A stretch of 22,626 nt of DNA, from IMG/VR virus record IMGVR_UViG_3300014932_000464, positions 1-22,626 of that record; one strand, written 5' to 3'. Below the pieces are notes generated by a model that had not been told where the DNA came from, did no database searches, and worked only from the letters and a program-made list of their open reading frames with translations. Origin of the DNA: a virus. Positions 6,807 to 15,297 of the stretch are shown piece by piece (the stretch's first letter is position 1; each line of letters opens with the position of its first letter). Both the position numbers and the translations under genes were made by a program.

Positions 6807-7115
6807 ATGGAATTAAATCTTGAAGAACTGCAAAAAAGCAACGAAGAATTAAAAGCAGAAAATGCTAATCTTTTAAAAGCCAACGAAGCATTAACATTAG
6901 AAGTAGAAAAATTAAGCAGTGCCCCACAAAGTGCAACACCTGCACCGGCACAATTAAGTAAAGCTACTTTTAAATTAGGTGCCGATGAGTATGGTTTTGC
7001 TTATCCGGCTGTAATGCATAATGGCGAAAAAATTACTGCAGATCATGTATTGGCCAGTGAGGATTTGCAAAAAGAATTGGTTGAAATTCAAAGCGGATTT
7101 TTAATTAAAAAATAA
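6807..7115 (+). CDS. Small head/neck protein with N-terminal coiled coil
   Basis: 102 residues. Residues 1-37 are a Glu/Lys/Leu heptad coiled coil (LEELQKSNEELKAEN), then an Ala/Pro linker (SAPQSATPAPAQL). A compact C-terminal domain (KATFKLGADEYGFAYPAV...) of about 50 residues ends in LIKK. The order between capsid and tube genes suggests a head-completion, decoration or assembly role. The C-terminal domain is not recognised. The gene begins just after the capsid terminator and is thus likely expressed below the capsid level. Confidence 0.65.
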   Translation: MELNLEELQKSNEELKAENANLLKANEALTLEVEKLSSAPQSATPAPAQLSKATFKLGADEYGFAYPAVMHNGEKITADHVLASEDLQKELVEIQSGFLIKK

Positions 7116-7147
7116 ACAACAAACATTAAACTTTTAAATTCTTTTTT

Positions 7148-7693
7148 ATGAGTGAATTATATGCGCCATATCCGATTGCCAAAGTAAGCGGACAACAGGC
7201 AGGTTATCGCAATAATGCTTGGATAACATTAAAAGAATGGATTACTACCGAAGTAGTACCAACACCAAGCGGATCGCCGGTAATGGGCGATAATTACAAA
7301 ATAGCTACGGGCCATACATGGGCAAGTGGCAAAGGTGCCATACCTATTTATTTATTTCCTAAAACAGCAGAGCAACAAGGCGAACTAGCGGGAGATCAAG
7401 GCGCAAAAATTATTGTGTACAAACCAAAAATTATGGTGGCTGGCGATAATGCCGCTGTAACCGAATTATTGAACAACATTTTGAATAAAGAAGTATTTAT
7501 TTTCATGCAAAAAGCCGATGGAACGGTTGTACAATTTGGCGATGGTGCTTTCCCTGCGCACTTAGACAGTGGTGCAAGTACCAGCACTGTTTTTGCAAGT
7601 GGTAAAGCAGGCACAGAAATGATTTTCGAAAGTTTTGTAAAGTATTATTATGTACCGGGTGTAGATGGTATTACCGAATATCCGGGATCTTAA
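7148..7693 (+). CDS. Major tail tube protein candidate
   Basis: 181 residues, beta-rich, no signal or membrane span. Recognisable stretches include GDNYKIATGHTW, GAIPIYLFPKT, a VYKPKIMVAGD segment, a QKADGTVVQFGDGAFPAHL segment and GKAGTEMIFESFVKYYYVPG near the end. This arrangement (DADG-VQ-G-x-x-x-PA followed by a KxG-x-E/T beta hairpin) is what I associate with tube-like proteins of Bacteroidota siphophages. The gene is two before the tape measure and is followed by its own terminator, as is common for abundant tube proteins. If correct, hundreds of copies form the tail lumen. Another structural role near the head-tail joint cannot be excluded. Confidence 0.62.
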   Translation: MSELYAPYPIAKVSGQQAGYRNNAWITLKEWITTEVVPTPSGSPVMGDNYKIATGHTWASGKGAIPIYLFPKTAEQQGELAGDQGAKIIVYKPKIMVAGDNAAVTELLNNILNKEVFIFMQKADGTVVQFGDGAFPAHLDSGASTSTVFASGKAGTEMIFESFVKYYYVPGVDGITEYPGS

Positions 7694-7717
7694 ATAACTA
7701 ACCCTTTTGAATAAACC

Positions 7718-7753
7718 AAAAGCCCTGCCCGGTAAATGGGCATGGGCTTTTTT
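7718..7753 (+). terminator. Intrinsic terminator after tail tube gene
   Basis: AAAAGCCCTGCCC (7718-7730) pairs with GGGCATGGGCTTTT (7738-7751), with one bulged T, around a 7-nt loop; T residues continue to 7753. It ends 4 nt before the next ATG. Confidence 0.8.
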
Positions 7754-7757
7754 ATTT

Positions 7758-8132
7758 ATGAATTACGATAGCATAAACGATATTATTACCAATAAAACAG
7801 CCAACCTAAAAGCAAGGTTAAAACAAAGCATTGCTGCCAATAATATACGCCACACCGATACTTTATGGGATGCCGAACCACTAAGCAATATAAGCACCCG
7901 ATTAAGCCGCCAATTTGGAATGGTTAACCGAATACGTATAAAATTTAAACGCAGTGGCGTATTTGTGAGTAAAGGTGTGGGCCGTGGTACCAAAGCCGGT
8001 CAAGTAGGTACTACTAACCGGCAGGCAAAAGATTGGTTTAACCCGGTAGTGGAAGAATTTACGGATGAACTGGCTAATGAAGTGGCAGATGAATTAGCAG
8101 ACATAACTTTTAATTCAATAAAAATTAAGTAA
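7758..8132 (+). CDS. Tail completion/neck protein candidate
   Basis: 124 residues from ATG 7758. The frame is open further upstream to a TTG at 7707, but that extension reads through the terminator hairpin and is rejected. A short helical N-terminus is followed by RIRIKFKRSGVFVSKGVGRGTKAG, a basic glycine-rich segment recalling HK97 gp10-like and related tail-completion proteins. The C-terminal helix is acidic (EEFTDELANEVADELADI). It sits between tube and tape-measure genes and its stop overlaps the next start by one base (TAATG), indicating translational coupling. The role could be neck assembly or tail chaperone; no ribosomal-frameshift chaperone pair is seen here. Confidence 0.65.
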   Translation: MNYDSINDIITNKTANLKARLKQSIAANNIRHTDTLWDAEPLSNISTRLSRQFGMVNRIRIKFKRSGVFVSKGVGRGTKAGQVGTTNRQAKDWFNPVVEEFTDELANEVADELADITFNSIKIK

Positions 8133-11122
8133 TGGCACAACAAACAAAATCGGTTAGCAGAAGTATATATTTAGATACACAAGCTGCACAGGTGCAGATG
8201 CAAAATTTAGTGGCTGCCGGCGATAAGTTGAAAATGAAAATTAATGAGGGCGAACTGGCCGGCAAAAGCATGATAAAAGAGTTGGGTAAATTGAACGAGA
8301 TTAATAGTAAAATTAAAAGTGTTCAAGATCAATTAGATAGCGGATTAAAACCAACCCTGCAACAGCAACAAAATTTGGTACGCCAATTAAATAACGAATT
8401 GGCAAGAATGAGCGAAAATAACCCTGCTTTTAAAGAAAAAGCGGCTATATACCAAAAGCAGAACAAAATATTACAACAAATGCGCAGCCGCATACAAGGT
8501 GTTAGAGATGCGCAAAAAGAATTGAATGATCACACAACAGGATTCGGTAAAGTATTTACACATGTGGCCGAAGCGGCTGCCAGTTGGTTTGCCATTGAAA
8601 AGGTAGTGGATGGTGTAAAAGATGTTTTTAAAGAAAGCATTGAAGTGGCGCAACATGCCGAAGAAAGTTTTAGCCGGCTGCAAAATATATTGCACAATAT
8701 TGGGCGTGAAGATGTATTACCACGCATTCAGGAAAATGTAGAAAATTTATCTAAAAGTTTTAAATATTTAGAGCCTGCCGATATACAAGATGCGTTTACC
8801 AAATTAATTACTTACGGTAAACTAACCGAAAGGCAAATTAATGATTTGCTGCCTGTAATAATAAATTTTGCCGCACAACAAAAAATAACTGTACCGGAAG
8901 CCACAGGCATTTTTACCAAAGCATTAGAAGGTAATGCACGTGCATTAAAAGAATATGGTATTAATATTAAAGATGGCCATGATGTTACAGAACGTTTTGG
9001 CATATTAATGACCGAATTAAAACCACGTGTAGAAGGTGCTGCTGATGCATTTGGCAAAACCATGAAAGGGCAATTGGCGATTGCTAAACAGGAACTTCGT
9101 GAAACACAAGAACAAATTGGCAACGGGTTAATACCTGTATTAACCTCACTTTTAAAAGTAACAGTTTCTGCTATTAAAGGCATTGGCGATACGTTTTGGT
9201 TGGTGCAAAAAGTTACCAATCCATCTGCATATGCTTCTCATAAAGCAGAAGAAGCGCTTAATCAAATAAAAGAAAATAATGAAAAATACGAAAATGGTTT
9301 AATTGAATCTTACAGTAAAGACAAAAATGGTAAAGCACGCAGTAATGAAGAAATTGCAAAATTATTAGAGCGTGATAAGAAGTTTGATGAAAAACAAGCA
9401 GAATTAGCAAGCATTGCCGGTGATGTGCAAAAACAAGCGATGTATGAACAAAGCATTAAAAACACCGAAGCTGCTATTGAAAAATTAAAAGAACGTGCTA
9501 ACCCGGATTTAGATAAAGTGTTGGGTTTGGGTGCAGGCAAAGGTGATCAGGATGCGGCTGCAAAAAAATATGCAGAAGGCCGCAAACAGTTTCAGGATTT
9601 AATTGATAAGATGAACGAAAGTGTGGCAAAAGATACTTTAAGCCCAATGGAAGCGGCATTTGTACGCATTAATATAGAACTGAAAAAGAATATTGAGTTA
9701 ATTGAAGATTTTAGAAAACGTGGCATTATTACCAATAAAGAAGCCAGCACAGCCTTAGAATTAGCCCGTACCAAAGCATTAGAAGATAGCAATAAAGCTT
9801 ATAACGAAGCTGATATTGCCGCCAGGAAAAAACGCACAGGTACTATAAGCACACCACTGCTGCAGCTTAACGATAAAGATATTGAAACTGCTATGCGCCA
9901 ATTGGGCGATAAAGAGTTGGCTGCTGCCATGAAGGAAAGTAAAAGAATTATTGATGCTTTTAATAAAGATAAAAGTGCAGGTATAGAATTAGATGTTTTA
10001 AAATTTGGCACCAAAGGAACAGATCCCAACCGAAATAAAGAATACGAAGCATTAAAAGCGCAGTTACTGCAAAACGAAAAATTAGAATTAGATGCTGCCG
10101 GATTAACCGAAAACGAAAAGCAAGTTATTTACGAAAAGTATAGACAAAAAAGGCAACAGTTAGACGATGATTTTCAATCACAAACCATTAAAACTGTTGA
10201 ACTAAGTTTAGATTATGCCAAGCAAAGTTTGGGCATACTTTCTACTATTGATCATGCCAAAACAACCATGGAGAATAAGCAATTGGCATTACAAATGCGT
10301 AATGCAGATATTGCTAAAAACTATGTAAACCGATTAGAAGGGCAAAAAGTAATTACCAAACAAGAAGCCGCCGCACGCACTATTGCTATTGAACAAAATA
10401 TGGATAAGGCAAAACGCACTTTAGAGATGCAGCAGTGGGAGCGTAACCGTAAAATACAAATTGCACAGGCACTTGTTAATGGTGCAATGGGTATTACATC
10501 GGCATTAGCTGCACGTCCGGGTGCTGCAGATATTATTAGTTTGGGTGCATTCAGGGCCATACAAATTGCTTTTACCATTGCCACAACAGCTGCACAAATT
10601 GCAAACATATCTGCCCAAAAACCACAATTTGCACGTGGTGGTTATTTACCCGGCCCAAGCCATGCCGAAGGTGGATTGCCTGTAATAAACCCACGTACCG
10701 GGCAGGCAGTGGCAGAGGTAGAAGGTGGAGAAGCTATCTTAAGCAAAAACACGGTACGCAATAATAAAGGCATAGTAAGTGCCTTATTGCAAAGCAGCAT
10801 GTATTATAACGGGCAGCCTATTAATTTGCCGTGGGTAGGGCGTGGATATCAAAGTTTAGATTTTGCAGCAATTGGAAAAGGATATAAAAAATTTGCCACA
10901 GGCGGTATTTATGGCGATGTATCGAACCAGGGCAATGCAGATAATGCTGCAGCGCAATCTATTAATAACACCAACCAAATTAATGCTGCATTGGTACAAA
11001 CCATTAGTAATTTAACCGACAGATTAAACCAACCCATTAATACTTACATGACCTTAAAACAAATGAGCGATGCCAATACCAGACAGGCACAGATTTTGAG
11101 TAACGCTAAGATAAGTTCGTAA
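8132..11122 (+). CDS. Tail tape measure protein
   Basis: 996 residues, the largest gene. It is mostly alpha-helical and charged, with long coiled coils near the N-terminus (about 20-140) and centrally (about 390-720). The segment PEATGIFTKALEGNARALKEYGI (around 255-277) is typical of tape measures. A hydrophobic Ala/Ile-rich region (about 773-828) could insert in the host membrane on ejection. It is followed by ARGGYLPGPSHAEGGLPVI and EVEGGEAILS, also a common tape-measure signature. The protein sets tail length and helps DNA entry. With about 0.15 nm per residue as a rule of thumb, a tail near 150 nm would be expected. No lytic domain is evident. Confidence 0.9.
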   Translation: MAQQTKSVSRSIYLDTQAAQVQMQNLVAAGDKLKMKINEGELAGKSMIKELGKLNEINSKIKSVQDQLDSGLKPTLQQQQNLVRQLNNELARMSENNPAFKEKAAIYQKQNKILQQMRSRIQGVRDAQKELNDHTTGFGKVFTHVAEAAASWFAIEKVVDGVKDVFKESIEVAQHAEESFSRLQNILHNIGREDVLPRIQENVENLSKSFKYLEPADIQDAFTKLITYGKLTERQINDLLPVIINFAAQQKITVPEATGIFTKALEGNARALKEYGINIKDGHDVTERFGILMTELKPRVEGAADAFGKTMKGQLAIAKQELRETQEQIGNGLIPVLTSLLKVTVSAIKGIGDTFWLVQKVTNPSAYASHKAEEALNQIKENNEKYENGLIESYSKDKNGKARSNEEIAKLLERDKKFDEKQAELASIAGDVQKQAMYEQSIKNTEAAIEKLKERANPDLDKVLGLGAGKGDQDAAAKKYAEGRKQFQDLIDKMNESVAKDTLSPMEAAFVRINIELKKNIELIEDFRKRGIITNKEASTALELARTKALEDSNKAYNEADIAARKKRTGTISTPLLQLNDKDIETAMRQLGDKELAAAMKESKRIIDAFNKDKSAGIELDVLKFGTKGTDPNRNKEYEALKAQLLQNEKLELDAAGLTENEKQVIYEKYRQKRQQLDDDFQSQTIKTVELSLDYAKQSLGILSTIDHAKTTMENKQLALQMRNADIAKNYVNRLEGQKVITKQEAAARTIAIEQNMDKAKRTLEMQQWERNRKIQIAQALVNGAMGITSALAARPGAADIISLGAFRAIQIAFTIATTAAQIANISAQKPQFARGGYLPGPSHAEGGLPVINPRTGQAVAEVEGGEAILSKNTVRNNKGIVSALLQSSMYYNGQPINLPWVGRGYQSLDFAAIGKGYKKFATGGIYGDVSNQGNADNAAAQSINNTNQINAALVQTISNLTDRLNQPINTYMTLKQMSDANTRQAQILSNAKISS

Positions 11123-11152
11123 AAATTATTATATTAGCTTAAAATTGATTGT

Positions 11153-11710
11153 ATGAAAAAAGTGATTACTATTTTATTATTATTAGTATCAATCATTGTT
11201 AAAAGTCAGGATGATAAGGATTTGATAGATTTAATGAAAATACCACGTGATAAATCCGGTGAAATAATTTATACAGATGTTGTAAATATAGATTCGGCAA
11301 CTGCACAAAATTTATATAGTAGAGCAAAACTTTTTGTTGCCGATGTTTATAAAAGCAGTAAAGATGTTACACAATTAAATGATGATGTTGCAAAAACTAT
11401 TTTAATTAAACCCAATATAAAAAATCACATAAAATCATTTTTAGTAAACGACAATTGGGGATATACTTCTTATCAAATTTTTATTGAATGCAAGGACAAT
11501 AAATACAGATATACAATTTCAGGGTTTTATCATCACGCACCATCATCTATAAATAATTATTTAAGAGATGGGGGGATTTTATATAAAAATTCTCCAAAGG
11601 GGTATTCAGATAAAATATGGGCGCAGATTACATTACAGGCAAAAAATGAAATTGATGTAATTATAGATTTAATGCAAAAATTTATGAAAAAACCTATTTT
11701 AGATTTTTAA
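11153..11710 (+). CDS. Secreted DUF4468-type (TBP-like fold) protein, moron
   Basis: 185 residues. It has a signal peptide (MKKVITILLLLVSIIVKSQ, likely cut near KSQ) and a mature part with the pattern of DUF4468: DSATAQNLYSRAKLFVADVYKSSKDVTQLNDDV, then IKNHIKSFLV..., TSYQIFIECKDNKYRYTISGF. DUF4468 proteins are predicted periplasmic or exported proteins of Bacteroidota chromosomes with a TBP-like fold; their function is unknown to me. It is not expected in a virion. It sits between tape measure and portal modules, has a separate A/T-rich leader (11123-11152) and its own terminator, and looks more AT-rich and richer in Lys/Ile/Asn than its neighbours. These are the marks of an acquired moron gene, possibly altering the lysogen's envelope. 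Confidence 0.72.
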   Translation: MKKVITILLLLVSIIVKSQDDKDLIDLMKIPRDKSGEIIYTDVVNIDSATAQNLYSRAKLFVADVYKSSKDVTQLNDDVAKTILIKPNIKNHIKSFLVNDNWGYTSYQIFIECKDNKYRYTISGFYHHAPSSINNYLRDGGILYKNSPKGYSDKIWAQITLQAKNEIDVIIDLMQKFMKKPILDF

Positions 11711-11769
11711 AAAGATTGCTTTATCAGCTTTTACAAAATATTCCCAATCCACTACCGGTTAATTAAAAC

Positions 11770-11795
11770 AAAAGCCCCTGTAAAGGGGCTTTTTT
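11770..11795 (+). terminator. Intrinsic terminator after DUF4468 gene
   Basis: A perfect 9-bp stem AAAAGCCCC (11770-11778) / GGGGCTTTT (11785-11793) encloses loop TGTAAA and is followed by T residues to 11795. It isolates the moron from the portal block. Confidence 0.85.
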
Positions 11796-11803
11796 ATTGT
11801 TTA

Positions 11804-11815
11804 TACTGTCCTTTC
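11804..11815 (+). promoter_or_regulatory. 12-bp conserved leader motif, copy 2
   Basis: TACTGTCCTTTC, identical to the copies at 4321 and 19795. It is 8 nt beyond the moron terminator and 33 nt before ATG 11849. With copy 3 it also shares a flanking A on each side. Confidence 0.55.
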
Positions 11816-11848
11816 AAAGCTGGTTGAGGAATGCCAATTTTATGTTTA

Positions 11849-12163
11849 ATGGAAAGCATAAGCCTACAAAAAGTTATTGAAATAATGGATGGTAAACAAC
11901 CATTTAGTATTGCTTTTGTAACGGCGGACAGTAAAAAAGATAGCGGTGGCGAATGGATTTATATACCAAAAGCATGGAAACATGAATTTGCCACCCGAAA
12001 AGAAATTGCAGCAGCCCAAAACGCCGCACCGCGCAGCGATATGGTTCGCAAAAATCCAAATCATTATCAAAATAGTACCCGCAATTTGCGATTGCCTAAC
12101 GGCGAAATAAGAAAAGTGCATGTACGCCTGATTACTCAATTCAATAATCAAATTGTAACCTGA
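11849..12163 (+). CDS. Small protein of unknown function before portal
   Basis: 104 residues from ATG 11849; an in-frame ATG at 11831 would add six residues (MPILCL). I prefer 11849 because MESISLQKVIEIMDG starts a natural helix and the spacing to the 12-bp motif then equals that of copy 3. Recognisable pieces are KPFSIAFVTAD-type beta strands (QPFSIAFVTADSKKDSGGEW), an Ala-rich helix (KEIAAAQNAA) and a C-terminal KVHVRLITQFN strand. No family is named. Its stop overlaps the portal start (TGATG), so the two are likely co-translated. A head-vertex or packaging accessory role is possible. Confidence 0.68.
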   Translation: MESISLQKVIEIMDGKQPFSIAFVTADSKKDSGGEWIYIPKAWKHEFATRKEIAAAQNAAPRSDMVRKNPNHYQNSTRNLRLPNGEIRKVHVRLITQFNNQIVT

Positions 12164-13542
12164 TGGAAATTCATAACAATATTGGTTTTAGCTATCATAC
12201 AGGTGCATTATTTGTAACGGATATGCCCGGTTATGGTCAGGATGGAACAAAAGATTATGTGGCTGCCCCGCCACTGGATCTTACAGCCTGGCAATGGAGC
12301 CCCTGGGGTGGCCCAAGTAATAACTTATTGCCCATGGAAATTGCCAAGTATATTGAAACATGCGGCATACTTTCTGCAATTTGTAATTTAATTAGTATAA
12401 CTACTGTGGGTAAGGGTTTGCAGCCATTTTTATTAACCAATATTGGAGAGGATGGCAGCGAAGAAGTAAAGTGGCTGAACGATACCGAAATATTAGATTG
12501 GATTGAAGATAATGATTTGTTTAGCAAAGCAGCAGATTGGGCTTTTGACAAAGCAGCTTATGGATGGAAAGTAGGTACATTTATTTTGAATAAAAACAGG
12601 GATAAAATTAACCGTGTTATTCGCAAAGATGTATATGATGTAAGATTAGAGAAGAAGCCAATCGAGGGTGCCAATGCAGATGTAATTGGTAATATATTTT
12701 TAAGCAGCAATTGGGATAAAGTAGGTTACAACCCCGATACTAACAAATTAACAGGCGCATGGGTAATTAAAATACCGGCATTATTAGAAGGTAAAGAAAT
12801 TGAGGATTTAAAAAGCCGTAAAACCGGCTATGAATTTGCTTTTATTGACAGGCCACGCCGTAATGGTCGCCAATATTACCCATTACCATTATGGTGGAGT
12901 GCATTAGAGTGGGTAAAACAAGCCATTGAAATACCTAAACAAAAAAATGCCATTTTTAAAAATAGTTTGTTGCTGCGTTATGTGATAAACATTAATAAAC
13001 GCTTTTGGGAAGATAAGATTACCAATTGGAGTAGCTTAACAACCGAACAGCAGCAAACTAAAATTGAAGAAACTTATGATAATATTGATCAATGGTTAAG
13101 TGGAACGGATAACCAGGGCAAAAGTTTATTTGCCGGAACTTTTATTGAACCCGGTATTAATGAGCCCCTACCTTATGTAACCGTAACCAGTATAGACGAT
13201 AAATTTAAAGACGGCAAATTATTGCCCGATGCAACTGCAGCCAATGTAGAAATATTGATGGCCTGTTTAGTAAACCCCAGTTTTTTAGGTGCAGGATCTG
13301 TTGGCGGACAAAGCCATGGAAGCCAAAGCGGTGGTAGTAATATTCGCGAAAGTATTGCACAGGCTATTATGAATGCAGAACTGTATAGAAAAGAAATTGT
13401 AAACGTAATGCAAATGGTTGCTGAATTTAACGGATGGAATAAAAAATACAATAATGGGAACCAAAGATTGGTATGGCGTTTTCAATCATCCTTACTTACC
13501 ACATTAGATACCGGTAAGAGTACAAAAACTGAAAATCTTTAA
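12163..13542 (+). CDS. Portal protein
   Basis: 459 residues. Length, composition and layout fit a phage portal. An N-terminal part contains PMEIAKYIETCGILSAICNLIS (subunit clip and wing region), followed by a helix with AADWAFDKAAYGWKVGTFIL. Mixed beta segments follow with IDRPRRNGRQYYPLPLWW and an ALEWVKQAIEIPKQKNAIFKN helix. The last 100 residues hold ILMACLVNPSFLGAG, a Gly/Ser/His loop and a long helix (ESIAQAIMNAELYRKEIVNVMQM), as in the portal crown/stem region. It forms the dodecameric DNA gate to which terminase docks. It does not lie next to the terminase here; the block order is commented on separately. Confidence 0.75.
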   Translation: MEIHNNIGFSYHTGALFVTDMPGYGQDGTKDYVAAPPLDLTAWQWSPWGGPSNNLLPMEIAKYIETCGILSAICNLISITTVGKGLQPFLLTNIGEDGSEEVKWLNDTEILDWIEDNDLFSKAADWAFDKAAYGWKVGTFILNKNRDKINRVIRKDVYDVRLEKKPIEGANADVIGNIFLSSNWDKVGYNPDTNKLTGAWVIKIPALLEGKEIEDLKSRKTGYEFAFIDRPRRNGRQYYPLPLWWSALEWVKQAIEIPKQKNAIFKNSLLLRYVININKRFWEDKITNWSSLTTEQQQTKIEETYDNIDQWLSGTDNQGKSLFAGTFIEPGINEPLPYVTVTSIDDKFKDGKLLPDATAANVEILMACLVNPSFLGAGSVGGQSHGSQSGGSNIRESIAQAIMNAELYRKEIVNVMQMVAEFNGWNKKYNNGNQRLVWRFQSSLLTTLDTGKSTKTENL

Positions 13543-13544
13543 TT

Positions 13545-14507
13545 ATGCCACTTATTACAACAGCCGCACAGCTTCGCCAATATTGCCCCGGTATTACCTA
13601 TACCAGCCAATCAGCTTTAACGCTGCCTAATATGGATATTGCAGATGAACAATATATTATTCCCATTTTAGGGCAAACATTATACAATACAATTATTGCA
13701 GTTAGTACAAATGCAGATATTTTACGATTAAAAGAATTGTGCATGCGTGCAGTAGCACCATTGGCTATTATGAATGGATTGGCTACTAAACAATTACAGA
13801 TAAGTGATATGGGTGTACACAGCAGTGTAAGTGATACCACAACACCTGCAACACGTTGGGCTTATTACGAATTGAAAGAAAGTTTAGCCAATGCCGGTGC
13901 AGAAGCTTTGGAAAAAGTTTGGTTGCAATTAATTAATAATGCAAATACTTACGAATGGACTAATCCGCTACCATACAAAACTGTTTTTAGTGGTGGCGAT
14001 GATTTTAGCAAGTTCTTTAATGTACCCAAACCATATATTACATTCAGCGCATTAGCCCCTATTATCAGCGAAGTACAGGATGCTAATATTTACAACAATT
14101 TTGGGGAATCTTTTATTAATGCATTAATTGCTAAAACAACGCCCAATGCAAATGAATTGATTGCAATTCGTTTAATTAAAGCAGCTGTTGCCAATTTAAC
14201 CATTAATAGCGCCTGCAGTAAATTAAGTGCCCGTGTAACTGAAAAAGGTTTTACTGTTTTGATGGGTGATGGTGGCGATATGCCATTTAAGGGGCAAAAT
14301 GATAGCAGCTATACCTTAAAGCAAGATTTGAAAAATGTTACGGCACGTGATGGAATGCGATATTTAAGTGAACTTAAAAACTACTTAGATACCAATGCCG
14401 GTACAGAATTATTTGCCGATTATTATGCTAGCAGTTATTATACTGCACCATCCACAACCGTTAAAGAAAATCCCAATAAAAACAGAAGAGGTGTATTTGC
14501 ATTATGA
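13545..14507 (+). CDS. Head-tail connector/adaptor candidate with internal duplication (DUF6712-like)
   Basis: 320 residues. Two halves share a pattern: a helix near ADEQYIIPILGQTLYNTIIA (about 33-52) then LKELCMRAVAPLAIMNGL; and EVQDANIYNNFGESFINALIA then IRLIKAAVANLTINSA (about 187-226). The first halves end QISDMGVHSS and the second EKGFTVLM. This suggests tandem copies of a small helical domain, as in gp6/gp15-type connectors that sit under the portal. I recall this protein type in Bacteroidota phages under DUF6712, with moderate certainty. It follows the portal by two bases and overlaps the next gene by ATGA, consistent with a head-completion operon. Confidence 0.62.
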   Translation: MPLITTAAQLRQYCPGITYTSQSALTLPNMDIADEQYIIPILGQTLYNTIIAVSTNADILRLKELCMRAVAPLAIMNGLATKQLQISDMGVHSSVSDTTTPATRWAYYELKESLANAGAEALEKVWLQLINNANTYEWTNPLPYKTVFSGGDDFSKFFNVPKPYITFSALAPIISEVQDANIYNNFGESFINALIAKTTPNANELIAIRLIKAAVANLTINSACSKLSARVTEKGFTVLMGDGGDMPFKGQNDSSYTLKQDLKNVTARDGMRYLSELKNYLDTNAGTELFADYYASSYYTAPSTTVKENPNKNRRGVFAL

Positions 14508-15295
14508 TATACGCTTTATCATCATATAAAAAAGCATTTTATTTGGCAGAAAGTTTTAACGAACTATCTGCCAAACAATTATTTGCCATTACTAAAATCA
14601 GATCCTCTAAAATGGATGCCAATGAAGCTATATTGGCAGCACTGCGCATTTTATTAAAAATGCCTTTTATAAAATTTGCATTATTACCTGCAGAAATTAA
14701 AGAACGCTTATTGCCTTATGCAGAATGGGTATTTGGCGATAATACTTTAACACATCAATTACTACCCAAGTATAAAGGATTGTATGGACCCAAAAGCAAA
14801 CTGCTGAATTTGCGTATGAAAGAATTTCATGCCTGCGAAATGCGCTATAAAATGATACTTGACGGGGTGCCGGGTGCCATGGATGAATTGATTGCAATTC
14901 TGTACCGCCCCGGTAAGCCCCATTATGATTTAGGTGTAGATAAAGATGGCGATGTACGCATTGATTATAATGGCAATACAGTAGCAGCCCGTGCCACAGC
15001 CATTGCTAAATGGCCTATAGAAGTAAAACAAGCAATTGTATTTTTTTACGATGGTTGCCGAATGGAATTAATAAAAAACCATCCCATTGTATTTGATCAA
15101 AGCAATAATGAGCAAGGGTTTCAGCATGATCAATTTCATGGAATGTTTATGATGATGCGTGGTATTGCTGCAGATGGCAAGTTTGGTGATTTTGAAAAAG
15201 TTGAAAATTTGTACATGTACACTGCTTTAACGGAAGTTACGCAAATGCTGATAGAGCAAAAAAAATTAGAAGCACAAAGTGAAATAACTAATTAA
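14504..15295 (+). CDS. Conserved-looking phage protein, function unknown
   Basis: 263 residues, soluble and largely alpha-helical. The N-terminal region (YLAESFNELSAKQLFAITKI... ILAALRILLKMPFI) and the helix FHACEMRYKMILDGVPGAMDELIAILYRP lead to a short beta segment (VDKDGDVRIDYNG). The C-terminus has a Met/His-rich stretch (DQFHGMFMMMRGIAADGKFGDF) and a long helix. It is located between the connector and a small protein at 15298, where tail-assembly chaperones or tail terminators are common. No slippery frameshift site joining it to the next gene was noticed, as they are separated by two bases with a stop between. Not assigned. Confidence 0.66.
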   Translation: MIYALSSYKKAFYLAESFNELSAKQLFAITKIRSSKMDANEAILAALRILLKMPFIKFALLPAEIKERLLPYAEWVFGDNTLTHQLLPKYKGLYGPKSKLLNLRMKEFHACEMRYKMILDGVPGAMDELIAILYRPGKPHYDLGVDKDGDVRIDYNGNTVAARATAIAKWPIEVKQAIVFFYDGCRMELIKNHPIVFDQSNNEQGFQHDQFHGMFMMMRGIAADGKFGDFEKVENLYMYTALTEVTQMLIEQKKLEAQSEITN

Positions 15296-15297
15296 TT

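Noticed and set aside
7707-7757. N-terminal extension of the 7758 gene from TTG
   Set aside because: The extension reads straight through a strong terminator hairpin and has no expected protein character. ATG 7758 is a better start.
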